Part shown: positions 54,127 through 63,009 of the stretch, piece after piece
Layout of the letters: the number at the start of each line of letters is the position of its first letter
Position numbering within the stretch: the stretch's first letter is position 1
Source of the DNA: Flavobacterium cheniae
GTDB taxonomy: Bacteria > Bacteroidota > Bacteroidia > Flavobacteriales > Flavobacteriaceae
NCBI RefSeq assembly: GCF_004363695.1
Contig: NZ_SNZC01000001.1
Span: 928,431-992,430, forward strand
DNA length: 64,000 bases
Direction: 5' to 3'
Translations under genes and position numbers: made by a program
Notes under the pieces: generated by a model
What the model saw: the letters and a program-made list of their open reading frames with translations, nothing else
Databases searched by the model: none
What the model was told of the DNA's origin: nothing

Positions 54127-54741
54127 TTATTCTTCTGATTCGAAGAAAAGTGGCTCAATCATTATTCTATCAGCTAAAATTTCTACTCTTTCAGTAATTT
54201 GAGAACAGAAGAATAAACGCTGTGTTTTTTCAGCACTCATTGACAGCCTTTGTATAATTGAATCTTCGCGTTTACGCAACATTTCTTCTACATCATCCAC
54301 CACAAACATTTTAATGGTGTTCATATTAAATCCTGCTGATGAAAACATTTCATTTATACGAATTGGCGTTCCAATTAAGACGTCCATTCCTAATGAAATT
54401 TGGTTTTTATCGTAATCCATATCGCCTTTTTCATGCACTCCAAAAACACGTAAATTTGTGTAATGGTTTAGTTTTTTGAATTGCTCAACAGCTTCCAAAA
54501 CTTTTTCTTTATCCTGAACCAAAACCAGAGCACGTGTACTTTCACCCACTGGTTTTTCCATTCTTTGAATTACATTCAATAAAATTGTAGTGGTTTTTCC
54601 AGAACCGTTTGGCGATTGAATAACCGCATCAACACCACTTTTAATGGTTGAAAATGTTTCTTGTTGTAACTCATTCGCTTCAATAAAGTCGTTTTCAATT
54701 AACGCTTTCTGAAGGTTGGGGTTTATTTTTTTTAATTGCAT
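54127..54741 (-). CDS. Reduced DEAD-box-like protein (first RecA domain only)
   Basis: The 204-residue protein has the Q motif area (NELQQETF), Walker A PNGSGKTT and motif Ib TPIR. Motif II reads VVDDVEEM rather than VLDEAD, and motif III is FCSQ instead of SAT. The second RecA domain, needed for helicase action, is missing. It is not a recent truncation, since the next gene starts close by and no second domain remains are seen. ATP binding is plausible; unwinding is unlikely. Confidence 0.78.
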   Translation of the reverse strand: MQLKKINPNLQKALIENDFIEANELQQETFSTIKSGVDAVIQSPNGSGKTTTILLNVIQRMEKPVGESTRALVLVQDKEKVLEAVEQFKKLNHYTNLRVFGVHEKGDMDYDKNQISLGMDVLIGTPIRINEMFSSAGFNMNTIKMFVVDDVEEMLRKREDSIIQRLSMSAEKTQRLFFCSQITERVEILADRIMIEPLFFESEE

Positions 54742-54744
54742 TTT

Positions 54745-54790
54745 TTATAGCTGTAAGCCATAAGCGATAAGCCATAAGCAACTTAATGCC
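54745..54790. repeat. TAAGCCATAAGCGATAAGC repeat
   Basis: Near-copies of a TAAGC(C/G)ATAAGC unit precede the DEAD-box-like gene (reading leftward), followed by TAATGC(C/T) words and an AATGCTTAAAGCATT palindrome. Confidence 0.5.
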
Positions 54791-54814
54791 TTTGCCTAAT
54801 GCTTAAAGCATTAT

Positions 54815-55978
54815 TTATTTACTCGCAAATAATTGCACGTCTTGTTCCGAAATTTCGCTTCCTCCTAAAATAATTAGACGTTCTACCACATTTCGTAACT
54901 CACGGATATTTCCGGTCCAATCGTATTCTTGTAATAGTTTTATAGCTGACTTGGAAAAACTTTTCACAGCATTTCCTTGTTCTGAAGCAATTTTAGAAGC
55001 AAAATGCTCTATTAACTCTGGAATATCATCTCTTCTATCATTTAAAGCCGGAACTTTGATTAAAATTACTGCTAAACGATGATATAAATCTTCTCTGAAT
55101 CTTCCTTCTTCAATTTCCTTTTTTAAATCTTTATTGGTAGCTGCAACCACACGAACATTTACTTTAATGTCTTTGTCTGCTCCTACTCTTTGAATTAAAT
55201 TTTCTTGTAACGCACGTAAAACTTTAGCCTGAGCAGACAAACTCATATCGCCAATCTCATCTAAGAAAATAGTTCCGCCATCAGCCGCTTCGAATTTTCC
55301 AGCTCTGTCTTTTACAGCTGAAGTAAAAGCGCCTTTAACGTGACCAAATAATTCACTTTCAATCAATTCTGACGGAATAGCAGCACAGTTTACTTCTATT
55401 ATAGGAGCAGATGAACGCTCGCTTCTTTCATGTAATTGATGCGCAACTAATTCTTTTCCAGTTCCGTTTGGACCTGTGATTAAAACTCGGGCATCAGTTG
55501 GGGCGACTTTATCAATCATCGTTTTAATATGATTGATGGCTTCGCTATTTCCTATCATTTCATAGTTTTTAGAGACTTTCTTTTTCAAGATTTTGTTCTC
55601 TACTACTAATTGTTTTTTATCTAATGCATTTCGAACCGTATTTAATAGACGATTTAAATCGGGTGGTTTTGAAATGTAATCAAACGCACCTAAACGCATG
55701 GTATTAATTGCTGTTTCCAAATCGCCATGACCAGAAATCATGACCATTGGAATTTCAGGTTTGATTTTTTTTACGGCTTCTAACACCTCAACACCGTCCA
55801 TTTTTGGCATTTTGATGTCACATAGAATTAAGTCATAATCTTCATTTTTGACTTTTTCAATTCCTTGCAAACCGTCTTCCGCTTCTTCAACTTTGTACGA
55901 ATCATTTTCTTCGGAAAGTATTTTAGTCAATACTCTTCGAATAGCTGCTTCGTCTTCTATGATAAGGATTTTACTCAT
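54815..55978 (-). CDS. NtrC-family sigma-54 activator lacking the DNA-binding domain
   Basis: The 387-residue protein has a receiver domain (about 1-120; phospho-acceptor D54 in LCDIKMPKMDG) and an AAA+ domain (about 140-380) with Walker A GPNGTGKE at 169-176. The sigma-54 contact loop is GAFTSA at 216-221 in place of GAFTGA. The protein ends at VQLFASK straight after the AAA+ lid; there is no Fis-type HTH. It may act from solution on sigma-54 polymerase, or with a partner that binds DNA. The ABC exporter genes upstream are 15 bases away. Confidence 0.9.
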   Translation of the reverse strand: MSKILIIEDEAAIRRVLTKILSEENDSYKVEEAEDGLQGIEKVKNEDYDLILCDIKMPKMDGVEVLEAVKKIKPEIPMVMISGHGDLETAINTMRLGAFDYISKPPDLNRLLNTVRNALDKKQLVVENKILKKKVSKNYEMIGNSEAINHIKTMIDKVAPTDARVLITGPNGTGKELVAHQLHERSERSSAPIIEVNCAAIPSELIESELFGHVKGAFTSAVKDRAGKFEAADGGTIFLDEIGDMSLSAQAKVLRALQENLIQRVGADKDIKVNVRVVAATNKDLKKEIEEGRFREDLYHRLAVILIKVPALNDRRDDIPELIEHFASKIASEQGNAVKSFSKSAIKLLQEYDWTGNIRELRNVVERLIILGGSEISEQDVQLFASK

Positions 55979-55993
55979 TATTATGTGTTGGCT

Positions 55994-57292
55994 TTAATAT
56001 TTCAACCATTTATATAATTCTTTCCAAGTTGGTTTTTTTCCGTACATTAAAATACCTACTCGGTAGATTTTTGCCGCAAACCAGACTACAAAGATAAACG
56101 TTCCGTACAATAAAACTACAGAAAGTGCTAATTGCCATAATGGCACTCCAAAAGGAATACGCATTAGCATTACAATTGGCGATGTTAATGGTATTAAAGA
56201 GAAGACAACTGCTACTGTTCCGTGAGGATCATTCATAACCGTTAAAAACCCAACATAAACCGCTAACATTAATGGCATTATGATTGGCATTAAAAACTGT
56301 TGCGAATCGGTTTCTGAATCTACTGCAGCACCAATAGCGGCATAAAACGAACTGTATAAAAAGTAACCTCCAATGAAGAAAACTACAAATGAAATTAAAA
56401 TTGAAGCCACTGGGATTTCGTTCATATATAAATGAATTTGATCCATGAAATTTGTTGCTACTTCTGCTTGTTCGGCTGTAATTTGCGATGTAGCCACCGC
56501 TTCTTGATTGCCTCCAATAAAGAAAGAAGCACCAATCATGATAGCACCGCCAAGTACAATCCAAATTAAAAATTGTAAAATTCCAGCTAATGATGTTCCA
56601 ATGATTTTACCCATCATTAATTTGAAGGGTTTTACCGAAGAAATGATAATTTCGATAATACGATTCGTTTTTTCTTCAATTACACTTCGCATTACCATGT
56701 TTCCGTAGATAATGATAAACATCATGATTAAATATCCGAAAGCGAAACCAATAGCAATTTTAATTTCATTTAAGAATTTTAATCCATCTTCACCAGAAAA
56801 TTTTGCAAACTGAACTTCCGATTTGATTTTAGCTTTTTCAATAGTATCAGCATTTAATCCTAACTTTTCTAAATTTTCTTTGTTTAACTTGGCATCGATA
56901 GTTCTTTGCAAAGCCATTAAGAAATCCATTTTTGGACTATCATCTGAAATATAAGTCGTTTTAGTGGCTAATTCTTCAATATTTTTCACTTCTGGAACAT
57001 AAATTAATCCTTCAAATGCATTACTTGAAGAATCTTTTGCCTTATCATATGACAAATTAGAAAGATTCACATATTTAATATCTTCTGAATCTTTAAAATC
57101 GTTAACAAACACACTGGCTCTATCGTGAACTCCAATTGTTTTTACTTCGCCTTTATTTACACTGGATAAATAAGCAATAAAAAAGGTCATTCCCACAATC
57201 AATAACGGACCTAAAAAAGTCATTACGATAAATGATTTATTGCGCACTTTTGCAATAAATTCTCTTTTGATAATTAAAGATAATACGCTCAT
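55994..57292 (-). CDS. ABC-2 type exporter permease
   Basis: The 432-residue protein begins MSVLSLIIKREFIAKVRNKSF, has a first membrane helix, a large loop (about 45-180) and then five or six more helices. This is the NatB/ABC-2 layout. It follows its ATPase by two bases and so forms one operon. The substrate is unknown; relatives export sodium or drugs. Confidence 0.9.
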   Translation of the reverse strand: MSVLSLIIKREFIAKVRNKSFIVMTFLGPLLIVGMTFFIAYLSSVNKGEVKTIGVHDRASVFVNDFKDSEDIKYVNLSNLSYDKAKDSSSNAFEGLIYVPEVKNIEELATKTTYISDDSPKMDFLMALQRTIDAKLNKENLEKLGLNADTIEKAKIKSEVQFAKFSGEDGLKFLNEIKIAIGFAFGYLIMMFIIIYGNMVMRSVIEEKTNRIIEIIISSVKPFKLMMGKIIGTSLAGILQFLIWIVLGGAIMIGASFFIGGNQEAVATSQITAEQAEVATNFMDQIHLYMNEIPVASILISFVVFFIGGYFLYSSFYAAIGAAVDSETDSQQFLMPIIMPLMLAVYVGFLTVMNDPHGTVAVVFSLIPLTSPIVMLMRIPFGVPLWQLALSVVLLYGTFIFVVWFAAKIYRVGILMYGKKPTWKELYKWLKY

Positions 57293-57294
57293 AA

Positions 57295-58215
57295 TTATTG
57301 ACTAACGGTTTGAATGAATATATCGTTTACACTTGGAATTTTCTCAACAAAATGTGTCACTTGACCAAATTGAGTTAGGATTGAAAGTAATTCGTTTGAA
57401 TTGTACTGCCCTAAATGCACTTCTAATTTTAAATCATCGTTTAGCGATTTGAAATTGGTTTGATTTAAAGTGAATTTATGTGTTAGTTGCAACATTAAAC
57501 CTTCAATATTATTAGTAACGATTCCCACTTGGAACGTATTCGTACGGTGTTGGCGTTTTACATCTTCTAACTTTCCTTCGATTAATTTATTCGATTTGTG
57601 AATTAATGCAATGTAATCGCACATTTCTTCTACTGACTCCATTCGGTGAGTAGAGAAAATTACAGATGTTCCTTTTTTATTTAATTCGATGATTTCGTCT
57701 TTAATTAAATTCGCATTAACTGGGTCGAAACCTGAGAACGGCTCATCTAAAATCAACAATTTAGGATTATGCAATACGGTAACCACAAACTGAATTTTTT
57801 GCGCCATTCCTTTTGAAAGTTCCTGAATTTTCTTGTCCCACCAACCTTGAATTTCTAATTTTTCAAACCAGTACTTCAATTGTTTTTTAGCCTCAGCTTC
57901 TGGCATTCCTTTAAGTTGAGCCAAATACAAACACTGCTCGCCTACTTTCATGGTTTTGTACAAACCGCGTTCTTCGGGCATATAACCAATATATTGTACA
58001 TGTTCAGGCTTTAACTTTTCTCCATCTAAAAGCACCACACCACTATCTGGCATGGTAATTTGATTAATGATACGAATAAGCGATGTTTTTCCGGCACCAT
58101 TTGGACCTAAAAGTCCGTAGATACTTCCTTTAGGAACTTGTAGCGAAACATTATTAAGTGCCGTATAATTGCCATATTGTTTAACTACATTTTGTACTTC
58201 GAGAATATTGCTCAT
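57295..58215 (-). CDS. ABC transporter ATP-binding protein
   Basis: The 306-residue ATPase has Walker A GPNGAGKTS at about 37-45, LSKGMAQKIQFVVTVLHNP for the signature region and LLILDEPFSGFDPVN for Walker B. The extra ~90 C-terminal residues are typical of NatA-type exporters. Its permease gene starts two bases downstream. The NtrC-type gene follows that, so all three may be one operon. Confidence 0.92.
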   Translation of the reverse strand: MSNILEVQNVVKQYGNYTALNNVSLQVPKGSIYGLLGPNGAGKTSLIRIINQITMPDSGVVLLDGEKLKPEHVQYIGYMPEERGLYKTMKVGEQCLYLAQLKGMPEAEAKKQLKYWFEKLEIQGWWDKKIQELSKGMAQKIQFVVTVLHNPKLLILDEPFSGFDPVNANLIKDEIIELNKKGTSVIFSTHRMESVEEMCDYIALIHKSNKLIEGKLEDVKRQHRTNTFQVGIVTNNIEGLMLQLTHKFTLNQTNFKSLNDDLKLEVHLGQYNSNELLSILTQFGQVTHFVEKIPSVNDIFIQTVSQ

Positions 58216-58266
58216 AAATTGAGTGATTTTGTTTATTTATTAGTAGCAAAAAGTGGAATTTGTTAC

Positions 58267-58301
58267 AAAAAAAACCCACCCTTTATTGCTAAAGGATGGG
58301 A
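58267..58301 (-). terminator. Second terminator downstream of dnaJ
   Basis: An imperfect hairpin (58275-58300, CCCACCCTTTA against AAAGGATGGG, one mismatch) has an A-run on its left. On the minus strand this is a T-run, so it can terminate leftward transcription. Confidence 0.6.
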
Positions 58302-58309
58302 AAAATTGC

Positions 58310-58349
58310 TATGAAAAAGAAAAACTCACTCTCCTAAGAAAGTGAGTTT
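58310..58349 (-). terminator. First terminator downstream of dnaJ
   Basis: Arms AAACTCACT (58322-58330) and AGTGAGTTT (58341-58349) form a nine-pair stem, with a T-rich run after it on the minus strand. It lies right after the dnaJ stop. Confidence 0.75.
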
Positions 58350-58372
58350 CAAATGTATTAATATTTATTTAA

Positions 58373-59491
58373 TTATGAAAACATATCTTTAACTTTTTCG
58401 AAAAAAGATTTATCTGACTTTTCTGGTTTCGGAATAAAGTTTTCATCTGTAAGCATTTTCTCAAAAAATTGCTTTTGTTCTTTGTTTAATGTTTTTGGTG
58501 TCCAAACGTTTACATGAACTAGTAAGTCACCGTTTCCATAAGCATTTATACTTGGAACACCTTTACCTTTCAGTCTCAGTATTTTACCTGATTGAATTCC
58601 ATCTTCCAACTTGATACGAACTTTTCCAGAAACGGTATCAATTTCTTTAGAAACTCCTAGAGCAGCTTCAGCAAAACTAATATATAAATCGTAATGTAAG
58701 TTTTCACCTTCGCGTTTTAAAAATTCGTGTTCAACTTCTTCGATAGCAACAATTAAATCACCTGGAATACTGTTAGTTCCTGGTGCTTCGTTACCTTTTC
58801 CTGCTACTTTTAATTGCATTCCGTCAACTACTCCCGCAGGAATTTTGATTGAAACGGTATCTTCTTCTAACAACATTCCTTGTGCATCTGCACCAGCTGG
58901 TTTTTGGTCTAAAATTTGACCCGAACCACTACAAATATGACAAGTAGCTGCGGTTTGCATTCTACCTAAAATGGTGTTAGCAATTTTCATTATTTGTCCA
59001 GAACCATTACAAGTAGGACAAGTTCTATAAGTTACACCTTTAGCTTGAACTTTACGTTTTACTTTGACTTTCTTTTCAACTCCATTAGCAATTTCTTCCA
59101 AAGTTAATTTCACTTTTATACGAAGATTGCTTCCTTTTACTCTACGTTGACCTCCGCCACCGCCAAAACCAGAAAATCCGCCACCGCCAAAAGCGCCACC
59201 AAAAATATCACCAAACTGGCTGAAAATATCATCCATATTCATGTGCTGACCACCGCCAAATCCACCACCATCAAAAGCTTGGTGACCATATTGATCATAT
59301 TTAGCTTTTTTGTTGGCATCGCTTAAAACTTCATAAGCTTCAGCAGCTTCTTTGAATTTTTCTTCCGCTTCTTTATTGCCTGGATTTTTATCAGGGTGAA
59401 ATTCGATTGCTTTCTTGCGATATGCTTTCTTAATTTCTTCTGGTGTAGCATTTTTTGAAATGCCTAATATTTCGTAAAAATCTTTTTTCAT
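58373..59491 (-). CDS. dnaJ: Chaperone DnaJ
   Basis: Co-chaperone that stimulates DnaK. The 372-residue protein has a J domain with HPD at 32-34, a glycine-rich linker (about 70-115), a zinc-binding region and two C-terminal client-binding domains. The zinc region shows only two CxxCxGxG motifs (CPTCNGSG and CHICSGSG) instead of four, so one of the two zinc sites is probably missing. The ATG at 59491 is chosen because the 13 residues before it lie in the intergenic region. It follows grpE by 60 bases. Confidence 0.95.
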   Translation of the reverse strand: MKKDFYEILGISKNATPEEIKKAYRKKAIEFHPDKNPGNKEAEEKFKEAAEAYEVLSDANKKAKYDQYGHQAFDGGGFGGGQHMNMDDIFSQFGDIFGGAFGGGGFSGFGGGGGQRRVKGSNLRIKVKLTLEEIANGVEKKVKVKRKVQAKGVTYRTCPTCNGSGQIMKIANTILGRMQTAATCHICSGSGQILDQKPAGADAQGMLLEEDTVSIKIPAGVVDGMQLKVAGKGNEAPGTNSIPGDLIVAIEEVEHEFLKREGENLHYDLYISFAEAALGVSKEIDTVSGKVRIKLEDGIQSGKILRLKGKGVPSINAYGNGDLLVHVNVWTPKTLNKEQKQFFEKMLTDENFIPKPEKSDKSFFEKVKDMFS

Positions 59492-59551
59492 TACATCTTG
59501 TATTATAATATGTAGAAAAAGACAAGTCATAACTTGTCTCTACGGTAAAAA

Positions 59552-60115
59552 TTATTGTCCGATTACAACTTTAGGGAAACGAATAATTTTGTCACCTAAC
59601 TTGTACCCTTTTTCAATTACGTCAACAATTTTACCTTTTAATTTATCATTTGGTGCTGGAATTTGAGTAATAGCTTCTGCAAAATCAGCATTAAAAGCGT
59701 CACCTGCTCTCACTTCTACTTCTTCCAAACCTTTTGAAACTAAAGTACTTCTTAATTTATCATGAATCAATTGCACACCAGTTACTAATGCTTCATCATC
59801 AGACTTAGAAACTTGTGCCCATGCTCTGTCAAAATCATCTAAAACTGGCAACATGGCTTGTAAAACTTCTTGATTTGCTGTTTTAAACAAATCGATGCGT
59901 TCTTTGGCAGTTCTTCTTTTATAATTTTCAAATTCAGCAAAAAGACGTAAAAATTTATCTTTTTCGTTACTTAATTCTTCTTGCAATTGTTCTTCTACCG
60001 ACAAATCTGGTGTTGGAATTCCTTGAGTTTCTGAAACATTTTCTTCATTAATGTTGTCCTTTTCGATGTTTTCAGTACTTTCTTGATTCATATTTTTGAA
60101 TATTTTTTTAAACAT
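59552..60115 (-). CDS. grpE: Nucleotide exchange factor GrpE
   Basis: Exchange factor that removes ADP from DnaK. The 187-residue protein has an acidic, low-complexity N-terminus (about 10-45), a long coiled-coil (EFENYKRRTAKERIDLFKTA) and a beta domain with the ending KLGDKIIRFPKVVIGQ. The start could be the ATG at 60115 or the one at 60091; I keep the first. A promoter with TACATTTG is well placed upstream. Confidence 0.95.
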   Translation of the reverse strand: MFKKIFKNMNQESTENIEKDNINEENVSETQGIPTPDLSVEEQLQEELSNEKDKFLRLFAEFENYKRRTAKERIDLFKTANQEVLQAMLPVLDDFDRAWAQVSKSDDEALVTGVQLIHDKLRSTLVSKGLEEVEVRAGDAFNADFAEAITQIPAPNDKLKGKIVDVIEKGYKLGDKIIRFPKVVIGQ

Positions 60116-60138
60116 TTTTACTTTAGTAAATGGAATTG

Positions 60139-60170
60139 CAAATGTATTGCCAAATGTTTAAAAATGTCAA
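60139..60170 (-). promoter_or_regulatory. Bacteroidota-type promoter of grpE-dnaJ
   Basis: On the minus strand TTG (60168-60170) and TACATTTG (60139-60146) are 21 bases apart, 23 bases before the grpE ATG. No CIRCE (HrcA) element is seen. Confidence 0.6.
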
Positions 60171-60239
60171 ATTGTCAGCCAAATTTATTTGAATTAAAAT
60201 TTTAGCAAGCTTTTAAGACAATTTAAAAATTCGATTTAT

Positions 60240-60247
60240 TAAGTTTG
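60240..60247 (+). promoter_or_regulatory. -7 box of a Bacteroidota promoter (YceI gene)
   Basis: TAAGTTTG fits TAnnTTTG and lies 23 bases before the ATG at 60271. No TTG is seen at the best distance. Confidence 0.45.
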
Positions 60248-60270
60248 TGAGAACTAAAAAAAATTAAAAC

Positions 60271-60933
60271 ATGAAAAAAAGCATCTTAAGTTTATTTGTT
60301 TTGGCTACTATTTCTATGAATGTAGCTTGTAAAGGAGAAAAAGAAAATGTTGAAGCAGGCGAAGTAGCAACTGCAACTGCCGAAAGTACAACATATGTGG
60401 TTGACACAAAAATATCAGTAATTGAATGGATTGGTTCTAAACCAGCTGGAAAACACAATGGAACTATTAATTTAAAATCGGGTGAAGTTGCCGTTATGAA
60501 TGATAGTATTCAAAGCGGGAAATTTGTAATCGATATGAATTCTATTGTAGTTACCGATTTAAAAGCAGGCGACGGAAAAGAAGATTTAGAAGCACACTTA
60601 AAAGGAACCGGCGATAAAGAAGGTGAAGATCATTTCTTTAACGTAGGTAAATTTCCAGAAGGAATGTTTGAAATTACTTCTATCACTTCTGAAAATGGAA
60701 AAGCTACTGTAAACGGAAATTTAACTTTAAAAGGAGTTACAAAACCTGTAACATTTCCTGCAACTGTTGCGTATGAAGGAAACAACATGACTTTAACTTC
60801 TGATTCTTTCCAAATTAACAGAACTCAATGGAATGTTAACTACGCTTCAAAATCAATCTTTGATGATTTAAAAGATAAGTTTGTAAACGATGAAATTGAA
60901 TTGGTTGTAAAATTAAAAGCAACAAAACAATAA
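60271..60933 (+). CDS. YceI-like lipoprotein
   Basis: A 220-residue protein with lipobox cysteine C20 (MNVAC) and a YceI lipocalin-like domain: YVVDTKISVIEWIGSKPAGKHNG at the start, then a central LKAGDGKEDLEAHLKGTG and the closing NYASKSIFDDLKDKFVNDEIEL. Family members bind lipids such as isoprenoid quinones. Most YceI proteins are periplasmic and soluble; this one is probably membrane-anchored. A bidirectional hairpin follows. Confidence 0.9.
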   Translation: MKKSILSLFVLATISMNVACKGEKENVEAGEVATATAESTTYVVDTKISVIEWIGSKPAGKHNGTINLKSGEVAVMNDSIQSGKFVIDMNSIVVTDLKAGDGKEDLEAHLKGTGDKEGEDHFFNVGKFPEGMFEITSITSENGKATVNGNLTLKGVTKPVTFPATVAYEGNNMTLTSDSFQINRTQWNVNYASKSIFDDLKDKFVNDEIELVVKLKATKQ

Positions 60934-60937
60934 AAAC

Positions 60938-60966
60938 AAAAACCGCCAATTGGCGGTTTTTTTATT
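60938..60966. terminator. Bidirectional rho-independent terminator
   Basis: The palindrome around ACCGCCAATTGGCGGT is flanked by A and T runs and lies between convergent genes. It touches the stop codon of the epimerase gene. Confidence 0.85.
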
Positions 60967-61867
60967 TCAATAAATCATTCAAAGCTTTATCTAAGGATGC
61001 GAATTTGAATTGGAAATTTTCATCTAAAAGCTTACGACAACTTACATGTTGACTCGAAAATAAGATTTGATGCATTTCGCCTAATATCAATTTCATTGCA
61101 AATTTTGGAATATTAGGTAAAAACAAAGGTTTCCCAAGTGTTTTTGCAATTGCTTTTGTTAATTCAGAATTGGTAACCGGATAAGGCGCCACTCCATTAT
61201 AAATACCAGGTAATCTATTTTCCATAACAAATTGGAAAATGGCTACTAAATCTTGAACATGAATCCAAGATTGGTATTGTTCACCTGAACCAAACGCTGC
61301 TCCTACTCCATATTTAATCGGTTTTGCCATTTCTTGTAAAGCACCACCGTTTTTAGCAAGTACAATTCCGATTCTAATTTTAGAAACGATTATTTCTAAT
61401 TTTTCAAATTGACTGACTTCGTTTTCCCATTGTTTCACAACATTACCAAGGAAAGAAACATCAATATCTAAATCGGTTTCATGGTAGATATCGGTTAAAC
61501 TATCTGGATAAATTCCAACAGCTGAAGCCGAAATGATTTGTTTTACTTGATGGGAATTCTTTTGAAGTGTTTTATATAACAATTGAGTTGAAAGTACACG
61601 GCTTTCAATAATTTCTTCCTTATAAGCTGTGGTCCATTTTTTTGCCACATTAGCCCCAGCCAAATGTATGATAACTTCAACGTCTGTTAAGGCCTTCGTA
61701 TCAATTTCAGCGTTTTTAGGATTCCAATAAAAACCTTTGTAGTTAGTATTGGTAACTAATTTACTTTTTGATGTGGACAAATAATGAACATTGTGCCCGT
61801 TTTGTAGCAACAAATTCACCAATTCTTGTCCAACTAATCCCGTAGCTCCTGTTATTAATACTGTCAT
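60962..61867 (-). CDS. TIGR01777-type NAD-dependent epimerase family protein
   Basis: The 301-residue protein has the Rossmann motif MTVLITGATGLVGQEL and later HLAGANVA, RIGIVLAKNGGAL, and WIHVQDLV. It matches the TIGR01777 (YfcH/SulA-like) short-chain epimerase group, whose substrate is unknown. The ATG at 61867 is chosen since the upstream 11 residues are basic and not conserved. It is convergent with the YceI gene. Confidence 0.88.
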   Translation of the reverse strand: MTVLITGATGLVGQELVNLLLQNGHNVHYLSTSKSKLVTNTNYKGFYWNPKNAEIDTKALTDVEVIIHLAGANVAKKWTTAYKEEIIESRVLSTQLLYKTLQKNSHQVKQIISASAVGIYPDSLTDIYHETDLDIDVSFLGNVVKQWENEVSQFEKLEIIVSKIRIGIVLAKNGGALQEMAKPIKYGVGAAFGSGEQYQSWIHVQDLVAIFQFVMENRLPGIYNGVAPYPVTNSELTKAIAKTLGKPLFLPNIPKFAMKLILGEMHQILFSSQHVSCRKLLDENFQFKFASLDKALNDLLK

Positions 61868-61986
61868 TTTCTTTTTCCTTTTTCTCAAATTTACTATCAA
61901 TAAATAAGGAATGAAAGTAAATTAACTTATGTTTAGGATTAGTTTTAAGTTGAATGCAAGAAGTTGAAAGTTTGGGATTAAAACTT

Positions 61987-62442
61987 CTAAGCTCTTACTT
62001 TAATTGTCCATTCAAATTGCATTTCCGAAACTTGTTCTCCTTTTTCGTTTTTACCAATTGAAGTTAACCAAATCGTTTGTCCTTCATTAGTAGCTACTGC
62101 TTTTTGAATGGTTTCTTTAATTGCTGTTCCTTGATTACAAGTAAAAGTAATTCTTCCCGTAGCTTTTTTTGTGAATACACTTTTATTTTGAGCCACTAAC
62201 ATTGAGATGTTTTTCTTGCTTTCTTTTATCTGATACATGACTAAAGCTCCCGTTGTAAACTCGGCTGCCATAGCTTGAACCGCAAAATACATGGAATTAA
62301 ACGGATTCTGGTTGAACCAACGATGTTTTACGGTAACCTCACAAACTTCTGGTGAAATTGACTTAACGCGAACTCCACTCCAAAAAGCAGAAGGCAGTTT
62401 AAAAAAGGTAAAAAGATTCAGTTTTGCAGGTGTAAACTCCAT
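61987..62442 (-). CDS. DUF4442 (hotdog-fold, thioesterase-like) protein
   Basis: The 151-residue protein has the DUF4442 pattern: VKHRWFNQNPFNSMYFAVQAMAAEFTTGALV in the central helix (shown in part as NPFNSMYFAVQAMAAE). It is a hotdog-fold protein that may act as an acyl-CoA thioesterase, which is not proved for this family. It lies 120 bases from the epimerase gene on the same strand. Confidence 0.8.
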   Translation of the reverse strand: MEFTPAKLNLFTFFKLPSAFWSGVRVKSISPEVCEVTVKHRWFNQNPFNSMYFAVQAMAAEFTTGALVMYQIKESKKNISMLVAQNKSVFTKKATGRITFTCNQGTAIKETIQKAVATNEGQTIWLTSIGKNEKGEQVSEMQFEWTIKVRA

Positions 62443-62561
62443 AATTCATTGATTTATTTTGTAAAAATACAAAAAATACTATGCATTCCTACTATTTTTT
62501 TAAATGTTAATTTTATGTTAAATATCAGTACTATGCGTAACAAGATACCTTATTTTAGACT

Positions 62562-62569
62562 TATCTTTG
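62562..62569 (+). promoter_or_regulatory. -7 box of a Bacteroidota promoter (padR operon)
   Basis: TATCTTTG fits TAnnTTTG. It lies 105 bases before the PadR ATG, leaving a long leader. No TTG is seen at the best distance. Confidence 0.5.
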
Positions 62570-62640
62570 TATAAGAAATTAATAGGTAATCTAATTTCAA
62601 TCATCAAATCAATCATTGCGCAAGCAAAACAAATCAAAAA

Positions 62641-62685
62641 ATGAACAGTCTAATTAAAAAAAACAAGGGGAATTATGAACATTGA
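62641..62685 (+). CDS. Possible leader peptide overlapping the PadR start
   Basis: A 14-codon frame (MNSLIKKNKGNYEH) starts at 62641 and ends at 62685, overlapping the PadR ATG (62675) in another frame. The overlap would allow translational coupling. It may equally be chance, since the leader is A-rich. Confidence 0.25.
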   Translation: MNSLIKKNKGNYEH

Positions 62686-63004
62686 AAACACTAAAGCACA
62701 AATGCGAAAAGGTGTTTTGGAATTCTGTATCTTATCGGTCTTAAAAGAAAAAGATGCATACACTTCTGAAATATTGGATACGCTAAAAAATGCTAAATTA
62801 CTAGTTGTGGAAGGCACCGTTTACCCACTACTAACAAGGCTAAAAAACGATGGATTACTAAATTATCGTTGGGAAGAATCAACATCGGGACCACCAAGAA
62901 AATATTACGGTTTAACCGATGAAGGCAAAGAATTTTTACAAGAATTAAATGGCACCTGGAAAGAATTAGCAGATGCAGTAAACATAATAACAAGTCAAAA
63001 CTAA
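62675..63004 (+). CDS. PadR family transcriptional regulator
   Basis: The 109-residue winged-helix protein has the PadR pattern: RKGVLEFCILSVLKEKDAYTSEIL at the start, VVEGTVYPLLTRLKNDGLLNYRWEES for the recognition helix and wing, and GPPRKYYGLTDEGKEFL. A purine-rich AGGGGAA lies just before its ATG, a rare clear ribosome-binding site for this phylum. It is followed by the PspC-domain gene five bases on. Short PadR proteins of this type often sit beside PspC or other membrane genes; co-regulation is likely. Confidence 0.93.
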   Translation: MNIENTKAQMRKGVLEFCILSVLKEKDAYTSEILDTLKNAKLLVVEGTVYPLLTRLKNDGLLNYRWEESTSGPPRKYYGLTDEGKEFLQELNGTWKELADAVNIITSQN

Positions 63005-63009
63005 AGGTC

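Noticed and set aside
60116..60270. CIRCE heat-shock operator before grpE
   Set aside because: No TTAGCACTC with its inverse is present.
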